Shown: positions 14,983 through 23,752 of the stretch, one piece after another
How positions within the stretch are numbered: position 1 is the first letter of the stretch
Layout of the letters: each line of letters opens with the position of its first letter
Assembly: GCA_051747385.1 (NCBI GenBank)
Contig: JBNJGB010000012.1
Location: forward strand, 62,001-126,000
DNA: 64,000 nt
Direction of reading: 5' to 3'
From: JBNJGB01 sp051747385
GTDB taxonomy: Bacteria; Myxococcota_A; UBA9042; PHBI01; JACKFB01
Program-made: the position numbers and the translations under genes
The notes under the pieces: generated by a model
Database searches by the model: none
Seen by the model: the letters and a program-made list of their open reading frames with translations, nothing else
Told to the model about the DNA's origin: nothing

Positions 14983-17208
14983 ATGACGACAGCTCCCCGA
15001 GGCAGCTCCATCCGCCCCCAGGGTCTGGACCTTCCGAGCGACGGGTACCTCCTGTACATCCATCCGTACAGCCACCCCAACGACTACGTTGTGCCCACCG
15101 GGGCCCTCGGTCTCATGAACCGGGTCGACGTCCCGAAGGTCGGGCGGTATTCGTTCGAGTTGGATGAGGAGGAAGTCCGCGGCGCACGGTGCTTCGCCCT
15201 GGATCTGCACTGGTTCTTCAGTATGGACGCGCTGGCGGGCATCACGCGGGACCTGAAGGTGCTCAACCCGTCGGCACCCATCGTCGTCGGCGGAATCACG
15301 GCGAGCTTCTACGCGACGTACCTCATGGAGCACTATCCCATCGACTTCCTGGTCCAGGGAGACGCGGAGTATGTCTTCCCCAGGTTGATCGAGTGCATTT
15401 TCGAGGGGCGCCCGGTGCCGGCCCTGCCGAATCTACACCGCAGGGCGCACGGCCCCCCGGCGACATGGCACAAGGTCGAGCCCGAGCGCTACAACGAGAC
15501 GGACTACCTCACCCGCCATTGGTTCCCATCTCTGGCGGCTCATACGCGGGAGGGACATCGCCGGTTTGCCGAGAAGCCGTTCTGGGACATGGACGACTAT
15601 CATCCGTTCCTCACCCTCAATCGCGGCTGCCGCTTTTCGTGCAACTTCTGCTTCGGAGCGTACCAGGTCGACGTGTTCGGGCCGGGACAGGTGGACCGCG
15701 AGGTGGAAGCCCTCGAACGCTCGCTCGACGCCATCGTCGAGGATCCGGAGCTCCACTTCGTCAACCTGATGTTCGGCACCGAGAGCAGCCAGCACCTGGA
15801 CCTCTACCGCCCGGTGCTCGAGAAGCATCGGCCGCTGGGTGTGACGATGCTGTTCTGCGAGCTCCCCAGGTTCGACCAGGTCGAGCTGCTGTTGGGAGCC
15901 TTCGACCGGATCCTGCTCGACTTCACGAACCCCGCCGAAATCCCGTTCCCCCTCCGCGCCGCCGGCTGGACGATCGAGGAGGCAAACGACCACCTTCTGG
16001 AACTCGGGCGGTTCCTCGACGGGCGGGCGAACTGTCAGCCGAACATCTCCTTCATGTCGCGTAAGCCATCCGAATTCCGCGACCGTCTGAAGGCAGAGCG
16101 CTTCGAGACGCTACAGGTGAAAGACAACTACGAGTGGAACCTCCCCAAGCCCAACAAGCGGACCCTCCCGCGAGGGTATCGCCCCGACAAGACCGAGCAG
16201 GCCGAGGAGTTTCGGGCCATCTCGCGTGGTTTCGGGAACTTCATCGTCGCTCGCGCCCTCGCTCCCGGCCTGTATCCGATCCTCGATCACCCGCGCGCCG
16301 ACTCGCACTGCAGCGATCCGGCGATCGACGTGCGCCACGATGAGCTGAGACGATTCTACAGGTCGTACGGCGACTCGTACGCAGCGCGGTGCGTCGCGAC
16401 GATCGACGAGGTCCGGGTGGGGCTCCGCCTGGTCCGCACGGAGCGTCCGCCGCAGCAGGCGGGTTTCGGGTGGCGCGTCATCGACGCGCGCGAAGGGGAG
16501 GACCTCGGTGCGATGCGGATCGAGCGGCGTTTCAACGGCATCCACGTGACGTTCCGGGGAGAGGTCCCGGACACCGTTGCCGCCGACGGCGGACGTATCG
16601 TCCTCGGGCCCACCCTGCAGCACGACCCCGCCCACGAGCTCGATCTCTTCCGCATTCCCGGCCTTCCACTGTGGACCCTCGATGTGCCGCCGACCCCCGA
16701 CGCCTCCTCGCGTCTCCTCGAACTCCGTGTTCGCGTGAGTCAGGACGACTGCACGGTGGAGGCGAGGCTCGGCGGACGACGGCTGGTACACGACAGCTGG
16801 AGCTTCCTGGAAACCCGGCCCGAGAGCGACCTGTTCGGGTTCGATCCGGAGGATCGTCATCGAGAGACGCCCGAGATGGTCGTCCACTCCGTGGCCCCTC
16901 GCACGCCGCTGGACGAGCGATACGCCATGGCGGTGCAGGAGCTCCTGGCGCGTGTCGAGGAGCGCGCGCACCTGAAGCCATGGTCGGTGAGGTTCTTGGA
17001 CAGCGCCACCTCCTGGGCGTGCTGGGAGCTGACCCACCCGAGCGCCGGACGTGTGTGGCTGTTCGCCCTTCCGAGGGGTCTGGAACGCTGTTTCGTCCGG
17101 GGTCGTTTCGTCGATCTCGTATACCGCGCGATGGACGGGGTGCCAGAAGAGCACCCCGAGATCCGGCGCCTGCTGAAGTGGATCCACCGGATCGGCGAAC
17201 GCTTGTGA
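14983..17208 (+). CDS. Radical SAM protein with a B12-binding-like N-terminal domain, orphan
   Basis: 741 residues. The N-terminal ~170 residues have the Rossmann-like layout of cobalamin-binding radical SAM proteins (ALDLHWFF near 72-79; PIVVGGITASFYA near 105), but the cobalamin DxHxxG motif has Phe in place of Gly. The radical SAM cluster motif CRFSCNFC (CxxxCxxC) is at about 217-224 in LNRGCRFSCNFCFGAYQVD. A long C-terminal region (about 500-741) is beta-rich and unassigned. The ATG at 14983 is followed by conserved-looking sequence, while longer upstream starts are not. Codon use (more A/T at third positions, ATC/TTC/CAG mixtures) differs from the neighbours, suggesting later acquisition. 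No partner genes are adjacent and the substrate is unknown. Confidence 0.85.
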   Translation: MTTAPRGSSIRPQGLDLPSDGYLLYIHPYSHPNDYVVPTGALGLMNRVDVPKVGRYSFELDEEEVRGARCFALDLHWFFSMDALAGITRDLKVLNPSAPIVVGGITASFYATYLMEHYPIDFLVQGDAEYVFPRLIECIFEGRPVPALPNLHRRAHGPPATWHKVEPERYNETDYLTRHWFPSLAAHTREGHRRFAEKPFWDMDDYHPFLTLNRGCRFSCNFCFGAYQVDVFGPGQVDREVEALERSLDAIVEDPELHFVNLMFGTESSQHLDLYRPVLEKHRPLGVTMLFCELPRFDQVELLLGAFDRILLDFTNPAEIPFPLRAAGWTIEEANDHLLELGRFLDGRANCQPNISFMSRKPSEFRDRLKAERFETLQVKDNYEWNLPKPNKRTLPRGYRPDKTEQAEEFRAISRGFGNFIVARALAPGLYPILDHPRADSHCSDPAIDVRHDELRRFYRSYGDSYAARCVATIDEVRVGLRLVRTERPPQQAGFGWRVIDAREGEDLGAMRIERRFNGIHVTFRGEVPDTVAADGGRIVLGPTLQHDPAHELDLFRIPGLPLWTLDVPPTPDASSRLLELRVRVSQDDCTVEARLGGRRLVHDSWSFLETRPESDLFGFDPEDRHRETPEMVVHSVAPRTPLDERYAMAVQELLARVEERAHLKPWSVRFLDSATSWACWELTHPSAGRVWLFALPRGLERCFVRGRFVDLVYRAMDGVPEEHPEIRRLLKWIHRIGERL

Positions 17209-17362
17209 GCCGCCTCGCGCGCCATCGGAGACGAGTGTCCGCGTCGCCGTCCGTCCAACGTGGTGTCCGGTCGGTCGCCGCGCAGCAGAGGATCCGGTCC
17301 GTGCCCCGGCGCACGTGACCGACGGCGTCCAGCTCGTCCGCGCATACCTTGAGCAGGACGGC

Positions 17363-19111
17363 TCAGGCCGCGGCGGTGTCCGATCCGGCCTCCTCGCCGG
17401 AGTAGGGTGCCGGGGCGCCTGCGTGCCACGTCCAGACCTGGTTCCGGCCGGCCTCCTTGGCGGCGTACAGGGCGCGATCGGCCACGGCGAACAGGTCGTC
17501 GGCGCGGTCGCACCCCGCGGGGAACTCGCACAGGCCGACCGAGGCCGTGACGCCCATGTCGTCGCCTTCCCAGGCGAGGGGCGTGGCCGCCAGATCCCTC
17601 CGCCAGGCGTCCAGGAGGACCTCGGCGTCAGCGGCGCTCCAGCCGGGGAGGATCAGGCAGAACTCCTCGCCGCCGTAGCGGAAGGCCGTGCCGCGGTTGT
17701 CCCTGCGGGCGTAGGCGTCGAGCAGGCGCGCCGCCTCGCGGAGGACGTGATCGCCGGCCTTGTGGCCCCAGGTGTCGTTCAGGTGCTTGAAGTGGTCCAG
17801 GTCCATGATGGCCAGGGTGAACGACCTGCCCGAGCCCCGGGCGTCTTCCGCCTGCTGGGCGAGGCGCTCCTCGAAGTGGCGCGTGTTCTTGAGCCCCGTG
17901 AGGCGATCCGTGATGGAGGCGTCGTACAGACGCGCCTTGTGGAGGTTCACCGCGGCCTGGTCCGCGAGGCCCAGCGCGAGCTGGCTGTCCGTCTCCGTGA
18001 AGCGGCCGAGGGGATCCAGGACCACCTCGTCCTCGTCGATCGGCTTCACCTTGTTGGTCATGGTCATCACGCCCATCACCGTGCCCCCGTGGATGAGGGG
18101 CACCGACAGGATGCAGTGCACCGGGTTGCGGCCCACCTGGTCGATCTTGCTCCGGTGGTTGATGCGCACCGGCTTGCGCGTCTGGGCCGCCCGCCCCGCG
18201 ACGCCCTCGCCGACCGCGAAGGTCCGGGTCTCCAGCTCCCCGTTGTTGATGGCGTCCCGGGTCGAGTCCGGGATGTTGCCCCAGACGACCTTGATCTCCA
18301 GCCGCCCCGTCTCCCGGTTCATCAACATCAGGTTGGCCTTCTGGGCGTTCATCGCCTCCACGGCCGTGGACAGGGTCTCGATGGTGAGCTGCTTGAAGTC
18401 GTTGACGCTCGCGAGCTGCTGGTTGATGTCGTAGAGGGTCTGGAGGTTCCGCAGGATCCGGTAGTTGTTCTCGTACTTCAGGGTCGAGTCGATGTTCGTC
18501 GCCACGACCGAGCAGATCTCCTGCAGGAACACGTACTCCGTCTCGTGGACCTGCCGGCCCTCCTCGGGCCCGCCCAGGGTGAGCACGCCGAGCACCTCGC
18601 CCCCCTGGATGAGGGGACACCAGACGTCGGACTGCAGCACGCCCAGGTTCCACCGCCGCCAGGCCGTGGCGTAGCGGGGATTCCCGAGCATGTCGCGGAC
18701 GCTGAACACGTCGCCCTGCTGGATCTGCTGCCACAGGAGGCCGTGGTCGAAGGGCATCCGGAAGAACAGGAGGTCCTCCTCGTGGCCTTCGGCGTCCACG
18801 TAGCGCTCGGGGAGGTCGTGGTAGGCGCGCACCCGGTAGGAGGTCGCGTCCGGATCCAGGTCGTCCTTCAGCAGCACCGCCGACCGCTGCACGCCGCAGC
18901 GCTCCCGGCAGACCGCCATGAACGCCTCCAGCAGCTCGTCGATGCTGAGGATCTCCGAGAAGCCCTTGCCGGACTGCAGCAGCGAGCGCAGGACGAACAC
19001 CTGCTGATCCAGCTCCACGGCCCGGGCGAGGTAATGGTCGCGCTGGCGCGCGATCTCCTCGACGGACTCCGTCTCCACGGTGCACAGGGTGGGCGTCGAC
19101 GACTCGGACAC
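17363..19111 (-). CDS. GAF-GAF-GGDEF diguanylate cyclase
   Basis: 582 residues starting at GTG, with GGAGGTCCGC directly upstream. The N-terminal helix is followed by a first GAF domain (about 40-185), a linking helix, a second GAF domain (about 200-370, with RINHRSKIDQVGRNPVHCIL and VPLIHGGTVMGVM), and a C-terminal GGDEF domain (about 415-575). The catalytic signature is YGGEEF, consistent with an active cyclase making c-di-GMP; MDLDHFKHLNDTWGHKAGD supplies the metal/substrate site. No RxxD inhibitory I-site is present at the usual place upstream of GGEEF, so product inhibition is probably absent. No signal or membrane segment: cytosolic. Divergent from the PilZ gene, pairing synthesis with a c-di-GMP receptor. 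Confidence 0.92.
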   Translation of the reverse strand: MSESSTPTLCTVETESVEEIARQRDHYLARAVELDQQVFVLRSLLQSGKGFSEILSIDELLEAFMAVCRERCGVQRSAVLLKDDLDPDATSYRVRAYHDLPERYVDAEGHEEDLLFFRMPFDHGLLWQQIQQGDVFSVRDMLGNPRYATAWRRWNLGVLQSDVWCPLIQGGEVLGVLTLGGPEEGRQVHETEYVFLQEICSVVATNIDSTLKYENNYRILRNLQTLYDINQQLASVNDFKQLTIETLSTAVEAMNAQKANLMLMNRETGRLEIKVVWGNIPDSTRDAINNGELETRTFAVGEGVAGRAAQTRKPVRINHRSKIDQVGRNPVHCILSVPLIHGGTVMGVMTMTNKVKPIDEDEVVLDPLGRFTETDSQLALGLADQAAVNLHKARLYDASITDRLTGLKNTRHFEERLAQQAEDARGSGRSFTLAIMDLDHFKHLNDTWGHKAGDHVLREAARLLDAYARRDNRGTAFRYGGEEFCLILPGWSAADAEVLLDAWRRDLAATPLAWEGDDMGVTASVGLCEFPAGCDRADDLFAVADRALYAAKEAGRNQVWTWHAGAPAPYSGEEAGSDTAAA

Positions 19112-19581
19112 GCGGACCTCCTCCGGGGGTGTATCCCGTGTAATCGGTCGCGAGTGGCCGGTCCTTGAGCAGGGATCCGGGCCGGTGTGCCGTAGCGTTC
19201 GGTGATTCCCTTGCGGGACGGCGTGCAAGTTTTGCACACCACGGGCCGGCGACAAGCCCGAGACACCCGGCTCCGCGCGGGGCCGGGCACTTCGGCATGC
19301 TTCGTGCAAAGTCCTGTTACGTGCTGTCAGCGGCCGCACACCCGGGGGATGGGACGCCGCGGTCGCGCCACGCAGTCATGCGAGGGATCTCCCTTCCGTC
19401 TCGCATGGGCCTGCCCGGCGACGGGGGCTGCCGGGCAGGCCACCCCTTCACCTCGGCTCCGCGGCCGTCGTGCGGCGCGGGGAGATCGATACGACCACTT
19501 GGAAGCGAAGCGCACCAGATCGTCGGACGAGCGCCCGAGGGCCGATTTCGTCCGTGCAGTGCGCCGAGGAGCTGTGGCACG
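19112..19581. other. 470-bp divergent intergenic region between the GGDEF and PilZ genes
   Basis: No gene supported. It holds the perfect inverted repeat described separately at 19223-19237 and a related half-site (GTGCAAAG) near 19304. The region upstream of the PilZ start has no strong promoter-like hexamers that I can name. Confidence 0.5.
19223..19237. promoter_or_regulatory. Perfect inverted repeat GTGCAA-N3-TTGCAC, operator-like
   Basis: The 15-bp sequence GTGCAAGTTTTGCAC has two perfect 6-bp arms around three bases and stands out from the GC-rich background. Lying between divergent GGDEF and PilZ genes, it could bind a dimeric regulator controlling one or both. Confidence 0.45.
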
Positions 19582-20538
19582 ATGCCTGTGCACTCGCCGG
19601 TACGGGATCTCGTGACCCAACGCACACCAGGATACCGCCGCAGCCGGCCGCTCGCCGTTCGAGTCAGCGGCGCGTCCGGAAGCTGGCCCGGCCACACGAC
19701 CGAATACGGTCCCGCCGAGGGATTCCTCGTGTGCGAGCCGCGCTTCGACCCGGCCGAGGAGATCACGGTGGACGTGCTCGTGGGCTTCGAGCGCGAGACG
19801 GGCATCCGCCTGAAGGGGCGCGTCACCCACGTCGCCCGCGGCGCGCTCACGGACGACGAGCGCTGGGGGATCCGCGTCGTATGGCAGGAGGCCCGCAGCA
19901 AGGAGTCCAGCCACGGCCTCACACGCTTCCTGGAGCGCATCCTGGGAATCCCCGAGGCGCACGTCGGCAGCGACGGGGCGCCCCCGTACGTCTTCACCCA
20001 TCGCTTCGCCGCCCCCTCACGGCCGACTCGCCCCCTGCCGGCACAGCCCGCGGCCGCCCGGATGGCGACGACGGCCGACGGGGGGGCACGCGACCTCCTC
20101 CACGCCCGGCTGGGTCGCCCCGGTCACGCCCCGGGCCCGGCGACGACTCCGCCCGCCGGCGAACCGTCCAGGGAGGCCGTCTCCGTGGACGAGGAGCGCC
20201 GCGGCCGGCCCCGCATCGAGCTGTCGACGCCCGTGACGTGGCTCACGGCGTCGGCGCCCCACGTCGGCCGCGCGCGGAGTCTCAGTCGCTCCGGCATCTA
20301 CGTCGAGACCGAGGATGCGCTGCCGGACATCGGCGAGCGGGTGGTGGTCCGCTTCCCGATCCCCCACGCGGGCAAGCACCAGCTCGTGATCCTGACCACC
20401 CAGGTGGTACGCCACCGGCACGCAGGCGAGCAGCCGGGGGCCGCGCAGGGGTTCGCCGCGAAGTACGTCATGGTCGACGAGCTGGGGCGGCCCGGGCTGC
20501 TTCAGCACTTCCTCCAGAGCCACGGCGTGGACGATTAG
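19582..20538 (+). CDS. Tandem PilZ-domain protein, c-di-GMP receptor candidate
   Basis: 318 residues. A first PilZ-like beta-barrel domain (about 10-125) is followed by a Pro/Ala/Arg-rich linker (about 135-200) and a second PilZ domain (about 205-315). The second domain has the c-di-GMP signature: an RRGRPR (RxxxR) segment near 205 followed by SLSRSGIYVE (D/NxSxxG-like, with Ser replacing the Asp). The first domain lacks a clear RxxxR, so it may be structural. The start at ATG 19582 is tentative (GAGGAG 10 bp upstream); a GTG about 30 bp later would also fit. Divergent neighbour is a diguanylate cyclase, which supports a local c-di-GMP circuit. Output target unknown. Confidence 0.75.
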   Translation: MPVHSPVRDLVTQRTPGYRRSRPLAVRVSGASGSWPGHTTEYGPAEGFLVCEPRFDPAEEITVDVLVGFERETGIRLKGRVTHVARGALTDDERWGIRVVWQEARSKESSHGLTRFLERILGIPEAHVGSDGAPPYVFTHRFAAPSRPTRPLPAQPAAARMATTADGGARDLLHARLGRPGHAPGPATTPPAGEPSREAVSVDEERRGRPRIELSTPVTWLTASAPHVGRARSLSRSGIYVETEDALPDIGERVVVRFPIPHAGKHQLVILTTQVVRHRHAGEQPGAAQGFAAKYVMVDELGRPGLLQHFLQSHGVDD

Positions 20539-20544
20539 TCGCGT

Positions 20545-20982
20545 TCAGCCTCCGACGCGCTCCCGGGCCCGGCGCAGGATCGGCTGGAGACGCTCCGGCA
20601 GGAGGTCGGCCGCCTGGTCGAAGGTGACCCAGCGGCCCTCGTGGTGCTCGGGGCGGCCCAGCTCGGGGCTCACGGGCAGGACCACCTCCCGCTCGTCGGT
20701 GCGCCCCAGGAAGTACGTGGCCACCTTCCCGCGGCTGTAGGGCTCGGTGGCCATCCCCTCCCGCCCCCACGGGAACGTCAGGTCGTGGAGGTCCGCCTCC
20801 TCGGCGGCCTCCCGGACGGCCGTGTCCAGGAGGTCCTCCCCCTCCTCGACGACGCCCTTGGGGAAGTCCCAGCTCCGATAGGCGCGCAGCACGAGCACGC
20901 GCCAGGCGTCGTCGTCGCGCCGGATCGGCACGACGCCCGCAGCCCTCTCGCGGGGAGGCTCTCTCGGCTTCGTGTCCGCCAT
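20545..20982 (-). CDS. Nudix hydrolase, Ap4A/NTP type
   Basis: 145 residues. The Nudix box GVVEEGEDLLDTAVREAAEEADL lies at about 43-65 and matches G-x5-E-x7-REUxEE, although the final G is Ala. The preceding RSWDFPKG matches the bis(5'-nucleosyl)-tetraphosphatase/diadenosine type, in which WxFPKG is typical. Family members hydrolyse nucleoside diphosphates linked to another moiety using Mg2+ held by the REUxEE glutamates. Cytosolic. It is convergent with the PilZ gene (6 bp apart) and divergent from the monooxygenase cassette with 167 bp between, so it is not part of that operon. Specific substrate not determinable. Confidence 0.88.
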   Translation of the reverse strand: MADTKPREPPRERAAGVVPIRRDDDAWRVLVLRAYRSWDFPKGVVEEGEDLLDTAVREAAEEADLHDLTFPWGREGMATEPYSRGKVATYFLGRTDEREVVLPVSPELGRPEHHEGRWVTFDQAADLLPERLQPILRRARERVGG

Positions 20983-21038
20983 GGATGCCTCAGGCTATCC
21001 CCGGCTCACGCCGTCCTCAAGCGAGTCCGGGGGCGTCC

Positions 21039-21054
21039 GGTCCGAATTCGGACC
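21039..21054. promoter_or_regulatory. 16-bp perfect palindrome upstream of the monooxygenase cassette
   Basis: GGTCCGAATTCGGACC is a perfect 16-bp palindrome in the 167-bp divergent region. It is placed about 95 bp before the monooxygenase ATG and about 57 bp before the Nudix ATG, where an operator would be expected. Confidence 0.45.
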
Positions 21055-21078
21055 CATGGGTGGACAGCCCGTCCCGGT

Positions 21079-21092
21079 CGACCATACGGTCG
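21079..21092. promoter_or_regulatory. Second inverted repeat CGACC-N4-GGTCG, TetR-operator-like
   Basis: CGACCATACGGTCG has 5-bp perfect arms around ATAC, and its spacing and composition are like many TetR-family operators (GACCATACGGTC). It sits 57 bp before the monooxygenase ATG. The regulator is not in the immediate vicinity. Confidence 0.4.
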
Positions 21093-21149
21093 TCTGTATC
21101 CCGACAACCCATCGCCGCACAGCGGGCCCAGGCTTCGCAGGGGGGTCGC

Positions 21150-22166
21150 ATGACCGACGACCGGGCGCCGTCCATCGAGATCTTCGCCACCGCGCCTCAG
21201 TCCACGAACCATCCACCGGAGGAGTACGCGAAGCGCGTCGCCGACGTGGCGCGCTGGAGCGAGGAGGCGGGCTGCCGCGGCATCCTCGTGTACTCCGACA
21301 ACCGGCTCGCGGACCCGTGGCTCGTCTCCCAGATCATCCTGGAGAGCACCGGGCACCTCGCGCCGCTCGTGGCGGTGCAGCCCGTGTACATGCACCCGTA
21401 CACGGCGGCGAAGATGGTGAGCACCTTCGGCCACCTCCACGGCCGGCGGATCTACCTGAACATGGTCGCCGGCGGATTCCGGAACGACCTCATCGCCCTG
21501 GACGATCCGACGCCGCACGACGATCGCTACGTCCGGCTGACGGAGTACACGCGGATCATCCTGGACCTCCTCCGGGACGACGGCGCGGTGAACATGGAGG
21601 GCCGGTACTTCACGGTGCGCGGCCTCAAGCTGTCCCCGACGCTCCCCGAGGAGCTCTTCCCCGGCGTGTTCGTATCGGGCTCGTCCCCAGCCGGCCGGGA
21701 GGCCGCGGCGGCCCTCGACGCCACCCCGGTGCGCTATCCGAAGCCCCCCGGCGAGGACGAGGGCGCGTGGAGCCAGGGGCGCCGTGCCGGGATCCGCGTC
21801 GGGATCATCGCCCGCGGGGACGGCGACGAGGCCTGGCGGGTGGCCCACGAGCGCTTCCCGCCAGACCGGGCCGGACAGCTCGCCCAGCAGCTCGCCATGA
21901 AGGTGACGGACTCCCACTGGCACAAGGCCCTGGCCGATCGCGAGGACGGGGCGGACGAGCAGGATCCCTACTGGATGTTCCCCTTCAAGAACTACAAGAC
22001 GTTCTGCCCCTACCTGGTGGGCAGCTACGAGCGCGTCGCCGAGGAGATCGCCCGCTACGTCGGCCTCGGCTACTCCACCTACATCCTGGACATCCCACCC
22101 GATCCGGAGGAGCTCGAACACACGGGCGAGGTCTTCCGGATGGCGCAGCGGAGGGCGTGGCTATGA
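21150..22166 (+). CDS. LLM-class flavin-dependent monooxygenase
   Basis: 338-residue luciferase-like monooxygenase of the alkanesulfonate-monooxygenase (SsuD) type: a TIM barrel using reduced FMN and O2. Landmarks are FATAPQSTNHPP near the start, the EEAGCRGILVYSDN strand-helix, VAVQPVYMHPYTAAKM, IYLNMVAGGFRNDL and PGVFVSGSSPAGREAA. The start at 21150 is the first ATG with conserved sequence after it. Its stop overlaps the ATG of the adenylation gene (ATGA), which argues that it acts in the same pathway, presumably oxidising a substrate or carrier-bound amino acid. It has no adjacent flavin reductase and must use a general one. Not a sulfur-assimilation operon. Confidence 0.88.
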   Translation: MTDDRAPSIEIFATAPQSTNHPPEEYAKRVADVARWSEEAGCRGILVYSDNRLADPWLVSQIILESTGHLAPLVAVQPVYMHPYTAAKMVSTFGHLHGRRIYLNMVAGGFRNDLIALDDPTPHDDRYVRLTEYTRIILDLLRDDGAVNMEGRYFTVRGLKLSPTLPEELFPGVFVSGSSPAGREAAAALDATPVRYPKPPGEDEGAWSQGRRAGIRVGIIARGDGDEAWRVAHERFPPDRAGQLAQQLAMKVTDSHWHKALADREDGADEQDPYWMFPFKNYKTFCPYLVGSYERVAEEIARYVGLGYSTYILDIPPDPEELEHTGEVFRMAQRRAWL

Positions 22167-23752
22167 CGACGGGACTCCTGCACCACTGGCCGACCGTCCA
22201 GGCGGAGCGCCGCCCCGGAGCGCTCGCCATCGTCACGGACGATCGGCGCGTGACCTACGGCGAGCTGGAGGCCCAGAGCAACCGCATCGCCCGCGCCCTG
22301 GTGGACGGCGGCTGCCGCCCCGGCGATCGCGTCGCCCTGCTCCTGCCCAAGGCCCCGGACACGATCGCCGCCATGGTGGGGGTGCTGAAGGCAGGCTGCG
22401 CCTACGTGCCGACCGACCCCGACTCCCCCGTCGCCCGCACGGCGCGCATCCTGCGACGCAGCGAGCCCCGGGTGATCCTCTGCGGCGACTCGGGCCGCTC
22501 CCTCCTCGAGGGCCTCGTCGCCGACGGCATTCTGGACGAGCGCCCTGCCGTGGCCTGGATGGGCACGGCCGAGCCCCCCTTTCCGGTGCGATTCGGCCCG
22601 GACGACCTGGCAACGCTCTCGTCCGAGACGCTCGCGATCCCGCGCAAGCCGGAGGATCCCGCCCACATCCTGTTCACGTCCGGGTCCACCGGCGAGCCCA
22701 AGGGGGTCGTGGTCACCCACGGGAGCGCCTCCGCGTTCATCGAGTGGGCGAACCGCCACTTCGGCGTCTCGGACCGGGACCGGGTGTCCGGGCACTCGCC
22801 GCTCCACTTCGACCTGTCCACCTACGACGTCTACGGCGCGTTCGCGGCCGGCGCCGAGCTTCACCCGGTGCCGCCGACCCTGAACCTGCTGCCGCACCGG
22901 CTGGCCGCGTTCATCCGCGACCGGGCCCTGACGCGCTGGTTCTCCGTCCCGTCGTTGCTCACGTGGATGGCGCGGGTGGACGCCGTCGGGCGGGACGACT
23001 TCCCGGAGCTTCGCCACCTGCTCTGGTGCGGGGAGGTCTTCCCCACGTCGGCGCTGAAGCACTGGATGGAGCGCCTGCCCCACGTGACCTTCACGAACCT
23101 GTACGGCCCCACGGAGGCGGCCATCGCCTCGACCTGGTACACCGTGCCGGGGCCGCCCGCGGACGAGGCGGAGGAGATCCCCATCGGCCGCCCGTGCGAC
23201 GGCGAGGACGTCCGCATCGTGGACGAGGACCTGGCGGCGCTGCCCATGGGCGAGATCGGCGAGATCTGCATCGAGGGCGTGGGGTTGAGCCCCGGCTACT
23301 GGCGGGATCCGGAGCGCACCGCAGCCGCCTTCGCCGAGGCGCCGGACGGGGCGCGGGTCTATCGCACCGGGGACCTGGGCCACCGCGACGAGGACGGGGT
23401 CCTGTGGTTCCACGGCCGGAAGGACTCCCAGATCAAGAGCCGCGGCTATCGCATCGAGCTGGGCGAGATCGAAAACGCCCTGCACGGCCTCGACGCTCTC
23501 GCCGAGTGCGCGGTGGTCGCCGTGGATGCGGGCGGCTTCGAGGGGATGGCCATCGCCGCGGCGTACTCGCCGAAAAACGGCGGGGTCAGCCCCTCGACCA
23601 TCCGGCAGGCCCTGCTGGAGCGCATCCCGCGCTACATGCTGCCGACCCGGTGGATGGAGATGGAGCGCCTGCCGCGAAACGCCAACGGCAAGATCGACCG
23701 TCGAACCCTGACCGAGAGGTTCCGCGACCGTGAAGCTTCTCCCGCTGGATGA
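22163..23752 (+). CDS. Stand-alone amino-acid adenylation enzyme (NRPS A-domain type)
   Basis: 529 residues, a single A domain without condensation or carrier domains. Core motifs: A3 FTSGSTGEPKG near 170, A5 NLYGPTEAAI near 312, A7 YRTGDLG near 400, A8 GRKDSQIKSRGYRIELGEIE near 418-437, and A10 NANGKIDRRTL near 513 with the catalytic Lys. It should activate an amino or aryl acid as AMP ester and load a carrier protein in trans; the carrier two genes downstream is the obvious partner. Specificity-pocket residues were not decoded. Coupled to the monooxygenase gene by ATGA and overlapping the acetyltransferase gene by 23 bp. Confidence 0.9.
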   Translation: MTTGLLHHWPTVQAERRPGALAIVTDDRRVTYGELEAQSNRIARALVDGGCRPGDRVALLLPKAPDTIAAMVGVLKAGCAYVPTDPDSPVARTARILRRSEPRVILCGDSGRSLLEGLVADGILDERPAVAWMGTAEPPFPVRFGPDDLATLSSETLAIPRKPEDPAHILFTSGSTGEPKGVVVTHGSASAFIEWANRHFGVSDRDRVSGHSPLHFDLSTYDVYGAFAAGAELHPVPPTLNLLPHRLAAFIRDRALTRWFSVPSLLTWMARVDAVGRDDFPELRHLLWCGEVFPTSALKHWMERLPHVTFTNLYGPTEAAIASTWYTVPGPPADEAEEIPIGRPCDGEDVRIVDEDLAALPMGEIGEICIEGVGLSPGYWRDPERTAAAFAEAPDGARVYRTGDLGHRDEDGVLWFHGRKDSQIKSRGYRIELGEIENALHGLDALAECAVVAVDAGGFEGMAIAAAYSPKNGGVSPSTIRQALLERIPRYMLPTRWMEMERLPRNANGKIDRRTLTERFRDREASPAG

